In this document: positions 40,222-48,927 of the stretch, piece after piece | Numbering within the stretch: the first letter of the stretch is position 1 | How the letters are laid out: the number at the start of each line of letters is the position of its first letter | Assembly (NCBI RefSeq): GCF_036017065.1 | Contig: NZ_JAYXHR010000004.1 | Coordinates: forward strand, 310,001 to 374,000 | Length of the DNA: 64,000 nucleotides | Direction of reading: 5' to 3' | From: Uliginosibacterium sp036017065 | GTDB lineage: Bacteria > Pseudomonadota > Gammaproteobacteria > Burkholderiales > Rhodocyclaceae | The notes under the pieces: model-generated | Databases searched by the model: none | The model's input: the letters and a program-made list of their open reading frames with translations, nothing else | Told to the model about the DNA's origin: nothing | Program-made: the position numbers and the translations under genes

Positions 40222-40854
40222 TCAGCGCTGCCAGCCGCGCAGGCTGCAGACGGAACGGACATGTCGGTCGACGAAGGCGGGACGGCCGCTGCGACGACTG
40301 ATCCAGACGGTGCGCATGCCGAGTTGTCTGGCAATGCGCAGGTTGTCGAGGGTGTCTTCCACCATGACGCAGCGCGCCGCCGGTACCTTGGCCGCGCGCA
40401 GCACGCGCTGGTAGGCCAGGCGTCGCGGCTTGGGCTGGAAGGTGAGATCTTCGACGCCGATCACCCGCTCGATGAAGGGCGCGATGCCGAGCAGGTTGAC
40501 CACTTCGCGTGCGTACTTGCGCGGCGAGTTGGAGAACACCAGCTTGCGGCCGGGCAGCCGGCGCAGCCAGGCGCGCATGCGGCGCTCCGCCACCAGCATG
40601 CCGGGCAGGTCGTCGAAGGTGTGGGTGTCGCGCAGGAAATGGCGCGGGTCGCACTGGCGATGATGGCGCATCAGGCCGCGCAGGGTGGCGCCGTAACGCA
40701 GCCAGTAGCGCATGCGCAGCGCATTGGCTTCATCTTCCGACAGATCCAGGTGACAGGCGAGGTACTCGGTCATCGACCGGTTGATGTGCGGAAAGATGTG
40801 CGCCGACGCATCGTGCAGGGTGTTGTCGAGATCGAACAGCCAGACCGTGCGCAT
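40222..40854 (-). CDS. HAD-family pyrimidine 5'-nucleotidase
   Basis: 210 residues. Motif I FDLDNTLHDAS carries the nucleophile and acid/base Asp pair, motif II is FSNSP, motif III KPRRLAYQ and motif IV MVEDTLDNL, with the helical cap AHIFPHINRSMTEYL typical of SDT1/YjjG-like nucleotidases. Expected role: dephosphorylation of pyrimidine nucleoside monophosphates or house-cleaning of damaged nucleotides. It is on the same strand as bioC and starts 47 bp from the bioC stop, so the two may be cotranscribed. Confidence 0.85.
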   Translation of the reverse strand: MRTVWLFDLDNTLHDASAHIFPHINRSMTEYLACHLDLSEDEANALRMRYWLRYGATLRGLMRHHRQCDPRHFLRDTHTFDDLPGMLVAERRMRAWLRRLPGRKLVFSNSPRKYAREVVNLLGIAPFIERVIGVEDLTFQPKPRRLAYQRVLRAAKVPAARCVMVEDTLDNLRIARQLGMRTVWISRRSGRPAFVDRHVRSVCSLRGWQR

Positions 40855-40900
40855 GCGATGTCTTCCGGGGCGGTTAGTTGGTTACGACTGGGTCGCGCGG

Positions 40901-41785
40901 TCAGCCACGCAGCGGGCGGCGTTCGCGCTCGAAGCGGATCACTGCGCGACCGTCTTCGGTGGTCTTCGGTGCCGCCTTCCAGGCGTGGCCGAACACGAGT
41001 TCGATGGTGGCCGGCAGGCGGCCGTCCTGACGCAGGCGCTCGTAGGCCGCACGCGCCTGCTGCCAGCCCGTCTTGCCGGCGAGTCCACGCGGGCGCGTGG
41101 TGGCCACGTTGGTGGCGGCCGCCTGGCGCAGGTCGCGCAGCAGGTCGTCGAGCTGCGTGTAGGTGAGGGTCAGGCGTTCCATGTCCATCACCGGCTCGGT
41201 GAAGCCGGCGGCCACGAGCGTGTCGCCCAGGTCATGCATGTCGATGAAGCGATGCACGCGCTCGCCAGCAGCGGTGGGCATGGCGGCGCGCAGTTCGCGC
41301 AGCGTGTCGGGCCCCAGCGTGGCGAACATCAGCACGCCTTCCACGGCCAGCACGCGGTGCATCTCGCGGAAAGCCGGCAGCGGGTCGGAGAAGGCCGGCA
41401 GCAGCAGGTTGCTCCACAGCATCTGCACGCTGCTGCGGGCCAGGGGCAGGGCGGCGGCATCCGCGCAGAGCAGTGCAGGCCCGCGTGCGCGGCGCAGCAG
41501 GCGGTCTGCGAAGCCGCGCGCCGGTCGCGCCTGGGCCAGCACGGCGGGAGCGAAGTCGATGCCGATGCACTGGGCATCCGGATAGCGCGCCGCCAGCAGG
41601 GCGAGGTCCTCGCCGGTGCCGCAGCCCAAGTCGAGGATGCGTTGTGGCTGGTTGCGCAGCAGGTCGAGGCGCTCGGCCATGCGGCTGGCGCTCTCGCGGG
41701 CCAGGAAGTTGCCGGCGCGGGCGTGGGCAGCGTGACGCTGGACGCGACGGCGCAGTTGCGCGCCGTCGAGTGCGAAGTCACTCAT
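40901..41785 (-). CDS. bioC: Malonyl-ACP O-methyltransferase BioC
   Basis: SAM-dependent methyltransferase that masks malonyl-ACP so that fatty acid synthesis can make the pimeloyl arm of biotin. 294 residues. The N-terminus AAHARAGNFLARESASRMAERL matches BioC; the SAM motif is ILDLGCGTGEDLALLAARYP; SNLLLPAFSDPLPAFREMHRVL and FIDMHDLGDTLVAAGF continue the family pattern. It is 30 bp downstream of bioB on the same strand. bioH, bioF, bioA and bioD are not in the window. Confidence 0.92.
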   Translation of the reverse strand: MSDFALDGAQLRRRVQRHAAHARAGNFLARESASRMAERLDLLRNQPQRILDLGCGTGEDLALLAARYPDAQCIGIDFAPAVLAQARPARGFADRLLRRARGPALLCADAAALPLARSSVQMLWSNLLLPAFSDPLPAFREMHRVLAVEGVLMFATLGPDTLRELRAAMPTAAGERVHRFIDMHDLGDTLVAAGFTEPVMDMERLTLTYTQLDDLLRDLRQAAATNVATTRPRGLAGKTGWQQARAAYERLRQDGRLPATIELVFGHAWKAAPKTTEDGRAVIRFERERRPLRG

Positions 41786-41815
41786 CGCTGCGGCAGCCTC
41801 GCGTCCGGCGCGGGC

Positions 41816-42793
41816 TCAGACCGACTTCAGGCCCAGGCGGGCGAACAGCGCGACGTCGCGCTCGACGTCCGGGTTGCCGGTGGTCAGCAGCTTGTCGCCG
41901 TAGAAGATGGAGTTGGCGCCGGCCATGAAGCACAGGGCCTGCAACTCGTCACTCATCTCCTGGCGACCGGCCGACAGGCGCACGTAGCTCTTCGGCATGG
42001 TGATGCGCGCGCAGGCGATGGTGCGCACGAACTCGAAGGGGTCGATCGGCGGCAGTTCCGCCATCGGCGTGCCTTCGACGCGCACCAGGTTGTTGATCGG
42101 CACCGATTGCGGCGGCGGTTCCATGCTGGCCAGTTGCCCGATCAGCGCGGCGCGCGCGCGGCGCGACTCACCCATGCCGACGATGCCGCCGGAGCACACG
42201 TTGATGCCGGCGTCGCGCACCGAGGCGATGGTGTCGAAGCGGTCTTCCTGCGAGTGGGTGGTGATCACCTCGGCGTAGAACTCCGCCGCGGTGTCGATGT
42301 TGTGGTTGTAGAAGTCGAGGCCGGCATCCTTCAGCTTCTCGGCCTGGCCTTCGCGCAGCATGCCCAGCGTGACGCAGGTTTCCAGGCCCAGCGCCTTCAC
42401 TTCCTTGACCATCTCGAGCACGGGCTCCAGGTCGCGGTCCTTCGGGCCGCGCCAGGCGGCGCCCATGCAGAAGCGGCTGGAGCCGTTGGCCTTGGCGAGC
42501 TTCGCTTTCTCCAGCACCTCGTCCAGCGGCATCAGGGCCTGGCTTTCCAGGCCGGTGCTGTAGCGCTTGGCCTGCGAGCAGTAGCCGCAATCCTCCGAGC
42601 AACCGCCCGTCTTGATCGACAGCAGGGTGGAGCGCTGGATGGCGTTGGGATCGAAGTGCTCGCGATGCACCTGCTGCGCACGGAACAGCAGGTCATTGAA
42701 CGGCATGGAGAAAAGCTCGGCGACCTGGGCAGTGGTCCAGGCCGGGGCAGACGTTGCCAGGCGCGGGGCGCTGGCGGTGGAACACATCGTCAT
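41816..42793 (-). CDS. bioB: Biotin synthase BioB
   Basis: Radical SAM enzyme inserting sulfur into dethiobiotin; 325 residues. The SAM-cluster motif is GGCSEDCGYCSQ (CxxxCxxC), with YSTGLE, the second cluster region EVITTHSQEDRFDTI, and ICSGGIVGMGES-type segment CSGGIVGMGESRRAR. The [2Fe-2S] ligand region LSAGRQEM is present. First gene of the bioB-bioC cluster. The product of this pathway is also the cofactor of the guanidine carboxylase encoded at the end of the window. Confidence 0.96.
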   Translation of the reverse strand: MTMCSTASAPRLATSAPAWTTAQVAELFSMPFNDLLFRAQQVHREHFDPNAIQRSTLLSIKTGGCSEDCGYCSQAKRYSTGLESQALMPLDEVLEKAKLAKANGSSRFCMGAAWRGPKDRDLEPVLEMVKEVKALGLETCVTLGMLREGQAEKLKDAGLDFYNHNIDTAAEFYAEVITTHSQEDRFDTIASVRDAGINVCSGGIVGMGESRRARAALIGQLASMEPPPQSVPINNLVRVEGTPMAELPPIDPFEFVRTIACARITMPKSYVRLSAGRQEMSDELQALCFMAGANSIFYGDKLLTTGNPDVERDVALFARLGLKSV

Positions 42794-43270
42794 CAGGGGG
42801 AACCTTCACTAGAACCGGGCAGCAGATACTGCCCGGGAGACATCGCGCACGGGCGAAATGATCCGGGTTTGGCCGGGCAGCGTCAAACCTTGGTGCCACA
42901 GGGCTTGCGCGGCGGGTGTGGATGGCGGTTGCGCGGCGCGGGCAGGAGCGGGGCCCGGGGACGGGGAGAAAGACCGACCGGACAGTCCTGCCGGGTGACT
43001 TCCGAGGGACTGCCCAAGGAACTGCCGAACGATTGTTGAACGATCGTTGAAGGACATATCCCACAGGCCGATCCGTGTCTTCCGACGCCTCACGGCCGGG
43101 GGATTCCATAGGATGAACTTCACGCGGCTACGCAAGGCTGCACCGCGACCGCAACCCCGGATCGGGACCTGGCGGGCGCGGCAGTCAGTCCGCGCAGTGC
43201 GTCATGAGCGTCATGAGCCAACTCGCAGCAACGCACCAGTTCCGCACCCACAAACCGGAAGGAGTACATC
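42794..43270. other. Divergent intergenic region, bioB / DUF883-like gene
   Basis: 477 bases with no credible gene. It contains a pair of near-palindromes at 43027-43050, listed separately. I see no BirA-type site and no clear terminator. Promoters for both neighbours should lie here. Confidence 0.5.
43027..43050. promoter_or_regulatory. Two near-palindromes in 11-bp register
   Basis: GAACGATTGTTGA and GAACGATCGTTGA overlap by two bases with an 11-bp period. The second contains the perfect palindrome AACGATCGTT, the first a one-mismatch version. One helical turn between the centres suggests cooperative binding of a dimeric repressor, perhaps TetR-like. Located 234 bp upstream of bioB and 221 bp upstream of the rightward gene. 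Confidence 0.4.
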
Positions 43271-43750
43271 ATGAATTCACCCCTCAACGCCCCCAACCCC
43301 ACGCCGCTGACCGCCACCCCCACTCCGGTGCCGGATGGCTTCCAGGAAGGCACTGCCCAACGCCCGGCGACCGCAGCGGACATCCGCCGCGAAGCCAGCA
43401 AGCCGGCCGTCGCGCAGGACTTCCGCAAGACCGTGATCAGCAATCGCGCTGCGGTCGACGAAGAGCCGTACGAGCAAGCCGGCGTCTATCGCCTGGGTCG
43501 CGAGTTCGACGAGCACCGTGCGCAGTTGCGCGAGCACATGCGCGAGTCGCTGGACTCCGCCCGTGGTTCGGCTGGCCGCGTCTATGAAGACGTGCGCCTG
43601 GTCGCTGGCGACCTCGGTCAGTACGCCCGCCAGAACGCCGTATATGCCCGTGACTACGCGGAGTCGACCATCGTGTCGAACCCGTGGCGCTCGGTCGCTG
43701 CGGCGGGTCTGATCGGTCTGCTGGCCGGCGCGCTGATCTCGCGTCGTTGA
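43271..43750 (+). CDS. DUF883/ElaB-YqjD-like C-tail membrane protein
   Basis: 159 residues with a good Shine-Dalgarno (GGAAGGAG) before the ATG. The N-terminal 60 residues are Pro/Thr/Ala-rich and disordered-looking. A charged helical region (EFDEHRAQLREHMRESLDSA) follows, and the C-terminus NPWRSVAAAGLIGLLAGALI is the glycine-zipper tail helix of the DUF883 family. Relatives ElaB and YqjD sit in the inner membrane and bind ribosomes in stationary phase. The N-terminal extension is longer than usual. Confidence 0.75.
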   Translation: MNSPLNAPNPTPLTATPTPVPDGFQEGTAQRPATAADIRREASKPAVAQDFRKTVISNRAAVDEEPYEQAGVYRLGREFDEHRAQLREHMRESLDSARGSAGRVYEDVRLVAGDLGQYARQNAVYARDYAESTIVSNPWRSVAAAGLIGLLAGALISRR

Positions 43751-43794
43751 TGCCGCAGCCTCTGCCAGTAAGTACTGCTGCAAGACTGTGCCAG

Positions 43795-43838
43795 CGCCGG
43801 CCGGCCCCGTTTCGGGTCGGCCGGCGTTGTGCCTTTTC
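43795..43838 (+). terminator. Terminator-like hairpin after the DUF883-like gene
   Basis: A very stable stem, CGCCGGCCG paired with CGGCCGGCG (43795-43803 with 43818-43826) and an inner CCC/GGG extension, followed by TTGTGCCTTTT. The T run is interrupted, so termination may be partial. Confidence 0.5.
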
Positions 43839-43889
43839 CGGTCCGCGGTTCGCGGTCCGGACCGCCAGCAAGCCGGAAGGAGAACTGAC

Positions 43890-45977
43890 ATGAATCGCGC
43901 ACTACACATGCCGCGCACTGGCCGCACGGCTTTGCGCGTGACGGGGTGGTTCCTGCTGGGCCTGCTCGTGATGCTGACCGCGCTGGTGATCCTGGCGCTG
44001 ACCTTCGACTGGAACCGCGCGCGCGGCTGGATCGGTACGCGCGCCAGTGAAGCCATCGGTCGCAACGTGGAGATCCGTGGCGATCTCACGCTCAGTTTCC
44101 ATCGTCCCGAAGCGGACCAGGCCGGGTGGGCGCGCTGGGTGCCGCTGCCGCGCCTGCACGCCCGCGACGTGTACGTCGCCAACACGCAATGGGGGACGGC
44201 GCCGCAATTCGCCCACGCCGGCAGCCTGCACTTCCTGTTGAGGCCCCTGCCTTTGCTGCGCAAGGAGCTGGTGTTCGCGGTCATCGCGCTGGACGACCCC
44301 GCCGTGTCGCTGCAACGCCTGCGCGACGGCGACAACAACTGGACCTTCCGTACTCCCGAGAAGGATGACAGCGATGACGGCGCGCCTTCGCGCTGGACGC
44401 TCAAGGTGGAGCGGGTGGTGTTGCAGCGTGGCCGCCTGGACCTGGACGACGCGCGCCAGGACGTACAGCTCGCGCTCAGCTTCGGCAGTATCGACGACCC
44501 GTCGCAGGACCCGTACGGACTGGCCTTCGACGTGAAGGGCCGCTACCACGGCGCACCGCTGCAGGGTGCGGGCCGCACGGGCGCGGTGCTGGCCCTGCAG
44601 GACCGTGACGAACCGTTCCCGGTCGAAGGGCGGGTGGACGTCGGCAAGACCAGCATCGCCGTGGATGGCACGCTGTCCGATCCGATCAACCTCACTGCCG
44701 TGGACATGAAGCTCAAGCTGGCGGGCGCCAACATGGCGCACCTCTACCCGCTGCTGGGCGTGAACCTGCCGGACACCTCGGCCTTCCGCACCGAAGGCCG
44801 GCTGCACGGCACTATCGACCGCAAGCGTGGCGCGGTGACCTACGAAGGCTTTACTGGCCGGGTGGGCAACAGCGACCTGGGCGGCACCCTGCGCTACGAA
44901 GGCGGACCCATACGACCCCTGCTGAAGGGCGAGCTGCGTTCGAAGCTGCTGCGCTTCGATGATCTTGCCCCCTTGATCGGTGCCGACTCCGCCGCCAGCC
45001 AGGCGAAGCGCGACGCACCGCCCGCGGCGGCGACTGCGCGCAAGCGTGGCAAGGTGCTGCCCACCGAGCCCTTCGAGGTGGACCGCTGGGACAAGATGGA
45101 TGCCGACGTGAAGTTCACCGGCGAGCGCATCCTGCGCGACGAGGACCTGCCCATCGACAACCTGTCGACGCACCTCGTGCTGCGTGATGGCGTACTGAAC
45201 CTCGCGCCGCTCAACTTCGGCGTGGCCGGTGGCACGGTGGTGTCCAACATCACGCTGGACAGCCGGCAGAAGCCGATGGCCGCGAAGCTGGACACCCGCT
45301 TGCGGCGCGTCCAGCTCAAGCGCCTGTTCCCGGCCATCGAGTCGATGCAGGGCAGCTTCGGTCAACTGGGTGGGCAGATCGTGATGGAGGCGCAGGGCAA
45401 CTCCGTGGCCAGCCTGCTCGGCAGTGCCGACGGCGAGGCGCGTGTGCTGGTCACCCAGGGCAGCTTCAGCAAGTTCCTGCTGGAGGCCGCGGGCCTGAAC
45501 GTCGCCAACGTGGTGCTGACGCGCCTGTTCGGCGACCGGCAGGTGCAGATGAACTGCCTGGCGGGCGACTTCGGCATCGACAACGGCGTGATGGATACGC
45601 GCGCCTTCCTGCTGGATACCGAGGAAGCCTTCATCACCATGGACGGCACCGTCGACATGAAGAACGAGCGGCTCGACCTCGTGCTGCGACCCGAGCAGAA
45701 ATCCCTGCGCATCTTCTCGCTGCGCGCACCGCTCTACGTACGGGGCAGCTTCGACGACCCGGCGGTATCCATCAATGCCGGGGTGGTGGCCCTGCGCGCG
45801 GGTAGTGCGGTGGCGCTCGGCCTGGTGGCGCCGGTGGCGGCCATCCTTCCGCTGGTCGACCTTTCGGAAGAGCAGGAAATGAGCTGCCGCGACGTCATCC
45901 GTCGTGCCGGTCAGACGGCAGCCGCCGCCGGCCCGGCACCGGCGGGGCACAGCGTGAAGGCGCAGGCGGAGCGTTAG
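43890..45977 (+). CDS. AsmA-family envelope protein
   Basis: 695 residues; ATG at 43890 with AAGGAG eight bases upstream (a longer frame exists but starts without one). One N-terminal membrane helix (about 18-42, WFLLGLLVMLTALVILAL), then the AsmA start motif EAIGRNVEIRGDLTLSFHRPE and a long beta-rich periplasmic region. The conserved C-terminal AsmA segment is present (FSKFLLEAAGLNVANVVLTR, RAFLLDTEEAFITMDGTVD, RLDLVLRPEQKSLR). AsmA-like proteins bridge the periplasm and move phospholipids towards the outer membrane. It is followed by a strong terminator. Confidence 0.88.
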   Translation: MNRALHMPRTGRTALRVTGWFLLGLLVMLTALVILALTFDWNRARGWIGTRASEAIGRNVEIRGDLTLSFHRPEADQAGWARWVPLPRLHARDVYVANTQWGTAPQFAHAGSLHFLLRPLPLLRKELVFAVIALDDPAVSLQRLRDGDNNWTFRTPEKDDSDDGAPSRWTLKVERVVLQRGRLDLDDARQDVQLALSFGSIDDPSQDPYGLAFDVKGRYHGAPLQGAGRTGAVLALQDRDEPFPVEGRVDVGKTSIAVDGTLSDPINLTAVDMKLKLAGANMAHLYPLLGVNLPDTSAFRTEGRLHGTIDRKRGAVTYEGFTGRVGNSDLGGTLRYEGGPIRPLLKGELRSKLLRFDDLAPLIGADSAASQAKRDAPPAAATARKRGKVLPTEPFEVDRWDKMDADVKFTGERILRDEDLPIDNLSTHLVLRDGVLNLAPLNFGVAGGTVVSNITLDSRQKPMAAKLDTRLRRVQLKRLFPAIESMQGSFGQLGGQIVMEAQGNSVASLLGSADGEARVLVTQGSFSKFLLEAAGLNVANVVLTRLFGDRQVQMNCLAGDFGIDNGVMDTRAFLLDTEEAFITMDGTVDMKNERLDLVLRPEQKSLRIFSLRAPLYVRGSFDDPAVSINAGVVALRAGSAVALGLVAPVAAILPLVDLSEEQEMSCRDVIRRAGQTAAAAGPAPAGHSVKAQAER

Positions 45978-46025
45978 TGGCGTGACCCACCCGCTGCCCT
46001 GCCGGCGGCAGGGCAGCAGAGACGC

Positions 46026-46065
46026 AAAAAGGGAGGGCTGCATATCTGCAGCCCTCCCTTTTTTT
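46026..46065. terminator. Strong bidirectional rho-independent terminator
   Basis: Stem GGGAGGGCTGCA / TGCAGCCCTCCC with loop TATC, flanked by A5 and T7. It separates the convergent AsmA-family and metallopeptidase genes. Confidence 0.93.
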
Positions 46066-46076
46066 GTGCCGTGCGT

Positions 46077-47339
46077 TCAGGCAGCCTGAGCGGCGGGCGC
46101 GGGGGCCGGTGCAGGCGGGACGGCCTGCGGCGCGGCGGTCGCTGCCACCGTCGCATCGCCGCGGGCGGCAGTGTCGATCACCAGGCGATGCACGAAGAAC
46201 AGCTTGCGCACCGCCGTCGGTGACAGCACGAAAGGATAGAAATCGGCCTGCCCCATGCTGCGGGACAGCTCGTTCATCACGGCGGTGAGCTGCACCCACA
46301 TGTTCACCAGCTGCAGGAAGGAGTTGGTCTCGGCCTGTCGCGCGTCGGAATTCACGTCGTCGCGGCCGAGGTCCGATTCATCCTGCAGCGTGTCGGGGAG
46401 GAAGGGGTCGGCCTCGATGGCGAGCTTGTCTTCGCCCAGGCCGAAGCTGTGCGCGGTGCCGACCGCATCCACCATGTGCAGGTAGTGCGCCCAGGTTTCC
46501 GCCCAGTCTTCCCACGGGTGGCAGCTGGCGTACGGGCTGACGTAACGCGTCGCCCAGTCGGGCTGGCAACCCAGGTTGTAGTAGGTCTGCAGTGCCTCGG
46601 CGTAGTCGTTGCGTTCATCGCCGAATATCAGCCGGAATCCGTCCAGCCATTCGGCATCGTGCTGCACCAGGCGGTACCAGTAGTAGTGCCCGGTCTCATG
46701 ACGCAGGTGGCCGAGCAATGTGCGGTAGGACTCGCGCAAGGCCGTGCGGCGTTGCTCGCGCAGGGCGTCGTCCGCCTCGTCGAGGTCGATGGTGATGATG
46801 CCTTCGTCGTGGCCGGTGACTACCGGCGGACCTTCCGGCAGGCTCTGCAGGAAGTCGAAAGCCAGTCCTTGCTCGGGATCCTCGCCGACGCGGGAGCGCA
46901 CCGGCAAGTCCAGGGTGATCAGTTCGGACACCAGCCGTCGCTTGGCCAGTTCGATGCGACCCCACAGGACGCCGTTGTTCGGCTCCGTCAGGTCGGGGAT
47001 GGTGCGGTTGAGGCGACAGGCCGTGCACAGGCAACTGCCGGACGACGGTGTGTCGCTGTCGTCGACTTCCACCAGCCAGTTGCAGGCCGCATCGTTGTCG
47101 AGGTTGTCGCAACGGCGGTACAGCACCTGGTCGGCTTCACCGGCGGCGTGCCAGAGGCCTTCCGCCGGGCCGGGCACCAAGGTGAGCAGGCGCGCCCGCT
47201 CGCTGTCGTAACCGAGCGGCCTGTCGCACTGCAAGCAATGGCTGTTACGGAAGAAGAGCGGCGCCCCGCATTCGCAGCGGTAGGCGCGGGTCGGCAGCGT
47301 CGGGGACGCGGCAGGGGTGCTGGTCGCGGTGGCGGGCAT
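46077..47339 (-). CDS. Zinc-ribbon putative zinc metallopeptidase (Peptidase_Mx family)
   Basis: 420 residues. The N-terminus has a double zinc-ribbon (CECGAPLFFRNSHCLQCDRPLGY, and CLCTACRLNRTIPDL further on). The metallopeptidase motif is LGHLRHETGHYYW with the downstream Glu in HPWEDWAETWAHYLHM. No signal peptide is seen, so it is cytoplasmic. Family members are regularly found next to transglutaminase-like proteins, alpha-E proteins and circularly permuted ATP-grasp proteins in a poorly understood peptide-modifying set; here only the transglutaminase gene, 15 bp upstream, is adjacent. The last 20 residues are Ala/Pro-rich. Confidence 0.85.
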   Translation of the reverse strand: MPATATSTPAASPTLPTRAYRCECGAPLFFRNSHCLQCDRPLGYDSERARLLTLVPGPAEGLWHAAGEADQVLYRRCDNLDNDAACNWLVEVDDSDTPSSGSCLCTACRLNRTIPDLTEPNNGVLWGRIELAKRRLVSELITLDLPVRSRVGEDPEQGLAFDFLQSLPEGPPVVTGHDEGIITIDLDEADDALREQRRTALRESYRTLLGHLRHETGHYYWYRLVQHDAEWLDGFRLIFGDERNDYAEALQTYYNLGCQPDWATRYVSPYASCHPWEDWAETWAHYLHMVDAVGTAHSFGLGEDKLAIEADPFLPDTLQDESDLGRDDVNSDARQAETNSFLQLVNMWVQLTAVMNELSRSMGQADFYPFVLSPTAVRKLFFVHRLVIDTAARGDATVAATAAPQAVPPAPAPAPAAQAA

Positions 47340-47354
47340 GGGGTTTCCGGGCGC

Positions 47355-48416
47355 TCAGGCGCAGACGCTGACGGCATGGTCGGACGGCGTCGCGGCACAC
47401 GGCGACACCGCGGGTTGCGGCGGCAGCACGCTGGCCGCACCGCCTGTGGCAACCGGGGACTCGGCCAGCGGGGCGCTGGCGTCCTCGACGTTCGCCTCGC
47501 AGATGTCGGGCCTCATCGAGACCATGATGGCGGGGCCGAAGAGCGTGGCAAACGCCACGTCCTTGGCGTCACGGCCGGTGGCGACGCGCACCAGGCGATC
47601 GACCGGGGCCATACCGGTCGGGTCGAACAGCACCCAGCGGTCACCCAGCCAGGCCTCGAAGATGGCGTGGAAATCCGGCGGCGGTTCGCTGAACTGCACG
47701 TAGCCGACGACGAAGCGGGCGGGGATGTTGAGCGCGCGGCAGAAGGCGATGCCGAGGTGCGCGAAGTCGCGACACACCCCGGCGCGATTGACGTACACGT
47801 CGCGCGCCGTGGTGATGGAGCTCGACGAGCCCGGCAGGTATTCGATGTTCTGGCGGATCCACTCGGTGATGGCCTGCACGCGCGGCAGGCCGGGCGTGAT
47901 GTGGCCGAACTCGCGCATCGCGGCGCGGCACAGCAGGTCCGACTCGCAGTAGCGGGTGGTGTTGATGTAGTGCATCACGTCGTCGGGCAACTCGCTGACC
48001 GGTACTTCCGGCAGCGTGGCCGGGACCAGCAGCGGTTCGAGTTCGACGATCGCGCGGTGGCGGAAGCTGACCTTGCCGGCCGGTGCGTCGACGCGCAGGA
48101 AGCGGTTGCCGTCGGTGTGTTCGTAGGCGCGCACCGAAAGCTCCGGCGAAGTCTCGAAGCTCTCCGCCAGGACCGTCTGCCCCGCGTGGCGGGCAGGTTG
48201 CAGCTGGAACATGAAGTGCGTCGGCGCCGCGACTTCGTACACCAGTTCGCAATCGATGTCGTAGCGCTGCAGGTCGGTCGTGACGTGGCGCGGCCGGGCG
48301 GCGTGCTTGGTGTGGGGCTGGTCGTCGCGAACTGCCGCGGGCGGACTGGATGCGTCGGTCGCGTTCAGCGATTCTTTCTCGACCGGATTGCCCACGCCGG
48401 GCACAACGTTCTGCAT
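47355..48416 (-). CDS. Transglutaminase-like cysteine protease/transferase
   Basis: 353 residues. The N-terminal beta domain (YDIDCELVYEVAAPTHFMFQL) and catalytic core match the bacterial transglutaminase family: Cys in NRAGVCRDFAHLGIAFCR, His in DFHAIFEAWLG, Asp in LFDPTGM. The last 70 residues are variable. No signal peptide. Coupled to the metallopeptidase gene downstream and, 9 bp upstream, to a small Pro-rich reading frame. Such proteins are thought to act on peptide or gamma-glutamyl bonds; the substrate is unknown. Confidence 0.88.
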   Translation of the reverse strand: MQNVVPGVGNPVEKESLNATDASSPPAAVRDDQPHTKHAARPRHVTTDLQRYDIDCELVYEVAAPTHFMFQLQPARHAGQTVLAESFETSPELSVRAYEHTDGNRFLRVDAPAGKVSFRHRAIVELEPLLVPATLPEVPVSELPDDVMHYINTTRYCESDLLCRAAMREFGHITPGLPRVQAITEWIRQNIEYLPGSSSSITTARDVYVNRAGVCRDFAHLGIAFCRALNIPARFVVGYVQFSEPPPDFHAIFEAWLGDRWVLFDPTGMAPVDRLVRVATGRDAKDVAFATLFGPAIMVSMRPDICEANVEDASAPLAESPVATGGAASVLPPQPAVSPCAATPSDHAVSVCA

Positions 48417-48425
48417 GACGATTCC

Positions 48426-48692
48426 TTATTGCAACAGCCAGCAGCGCTGCATCACCACGATGGGGCGAGGGGCAGTGGGGACGGCGGGGTCGATGAGCGG
48501 GGGTTCCGGATCAACTGGCTCCGGCTCGCCCGGTTCCGGGTCGTGCATCGGAGCGCGGTCGGGATCGGGGCCGGGCATGGGCGGAATCGGCGGCACGGGT
48601 GCGGGCGAGCTGGGCGGAATGTCGGGCGGCACGGTGGCCGCGGCCACATAGGCCTTCAGCACGGTCATGTCGGCGGAGCTGCGCATCGGCAT
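48426..48692 (-). CDS. Small proline-rich protein, unknown
   Basis: 88 residues from the ATG at 48692, which has AAAGGA six bases upstream; the ATG at 48716 is an in-frame alternative. After a short N-terminus (MPMRSSADMTVLKAYVAAA) most of the protein is Pro, Asp and Glu in short repeats (PSSPAPVPPIPP, DPEPGEPEPVDPEPP). It ends IVVMQRCWLLQ with a Cys near the end. It is only 9 bp from the transglutaminase start and could be its substrate or partner. Low sequence complexity keeps the confidence moderate. Confidence 0.5.
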   Translation of the reverse strand: MPMRSSADMTVLKAYVAAATVPPDIPPSSPAPVPPIPPMPGPDPDRAPMHDPEPGEPEPVDPEPPLIDPAVPTAPRPIVVMQRCWLLQ

Positions 48693-48738
48693 CGGGATTC
48701 CTTTCGTATGCGGCATGGGGGTCTGCCTGGTGGCAGGC

Positions 48739-48927
48739 CTACAGCGCACGCAGGCGCAGCTTGAGTCGCTGCTCGGCGTCACCGATGGCGGCGCGCGCCT
48801 GGCCGGCGATCTGGTCGGCACGGCCACGCACCTGCATGCCGCTGTTGCCGATCAACGAGCCAGTGGCTTCCTTCACCTTGCCGGTGAAGTAGTTGGCACG
48901 ACCCATGACCTGATCCTTGTTCATCAT
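48739..48927 (-). CDS. CsbD family stress protein
   Basis: 62 residues; ATG at 48927 with GGAGG eight bases upstream (a second ATG follows immediately). MNKDQVMGRANYFTGKVKEA, then GNSGMQVRGRADQIAGQARAAI: the short CsbD pattern of charged helical repeats. CsbD proteins accumulate under general stress; their molecular role is unclear. Confidence 0.85.
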   Translation of the reverse strand: MMNKDQVMGRANYFTGKVKEATGSLIGNSGMQVRGRADQIAGQARAAIGDAEQRLKLRLRAL

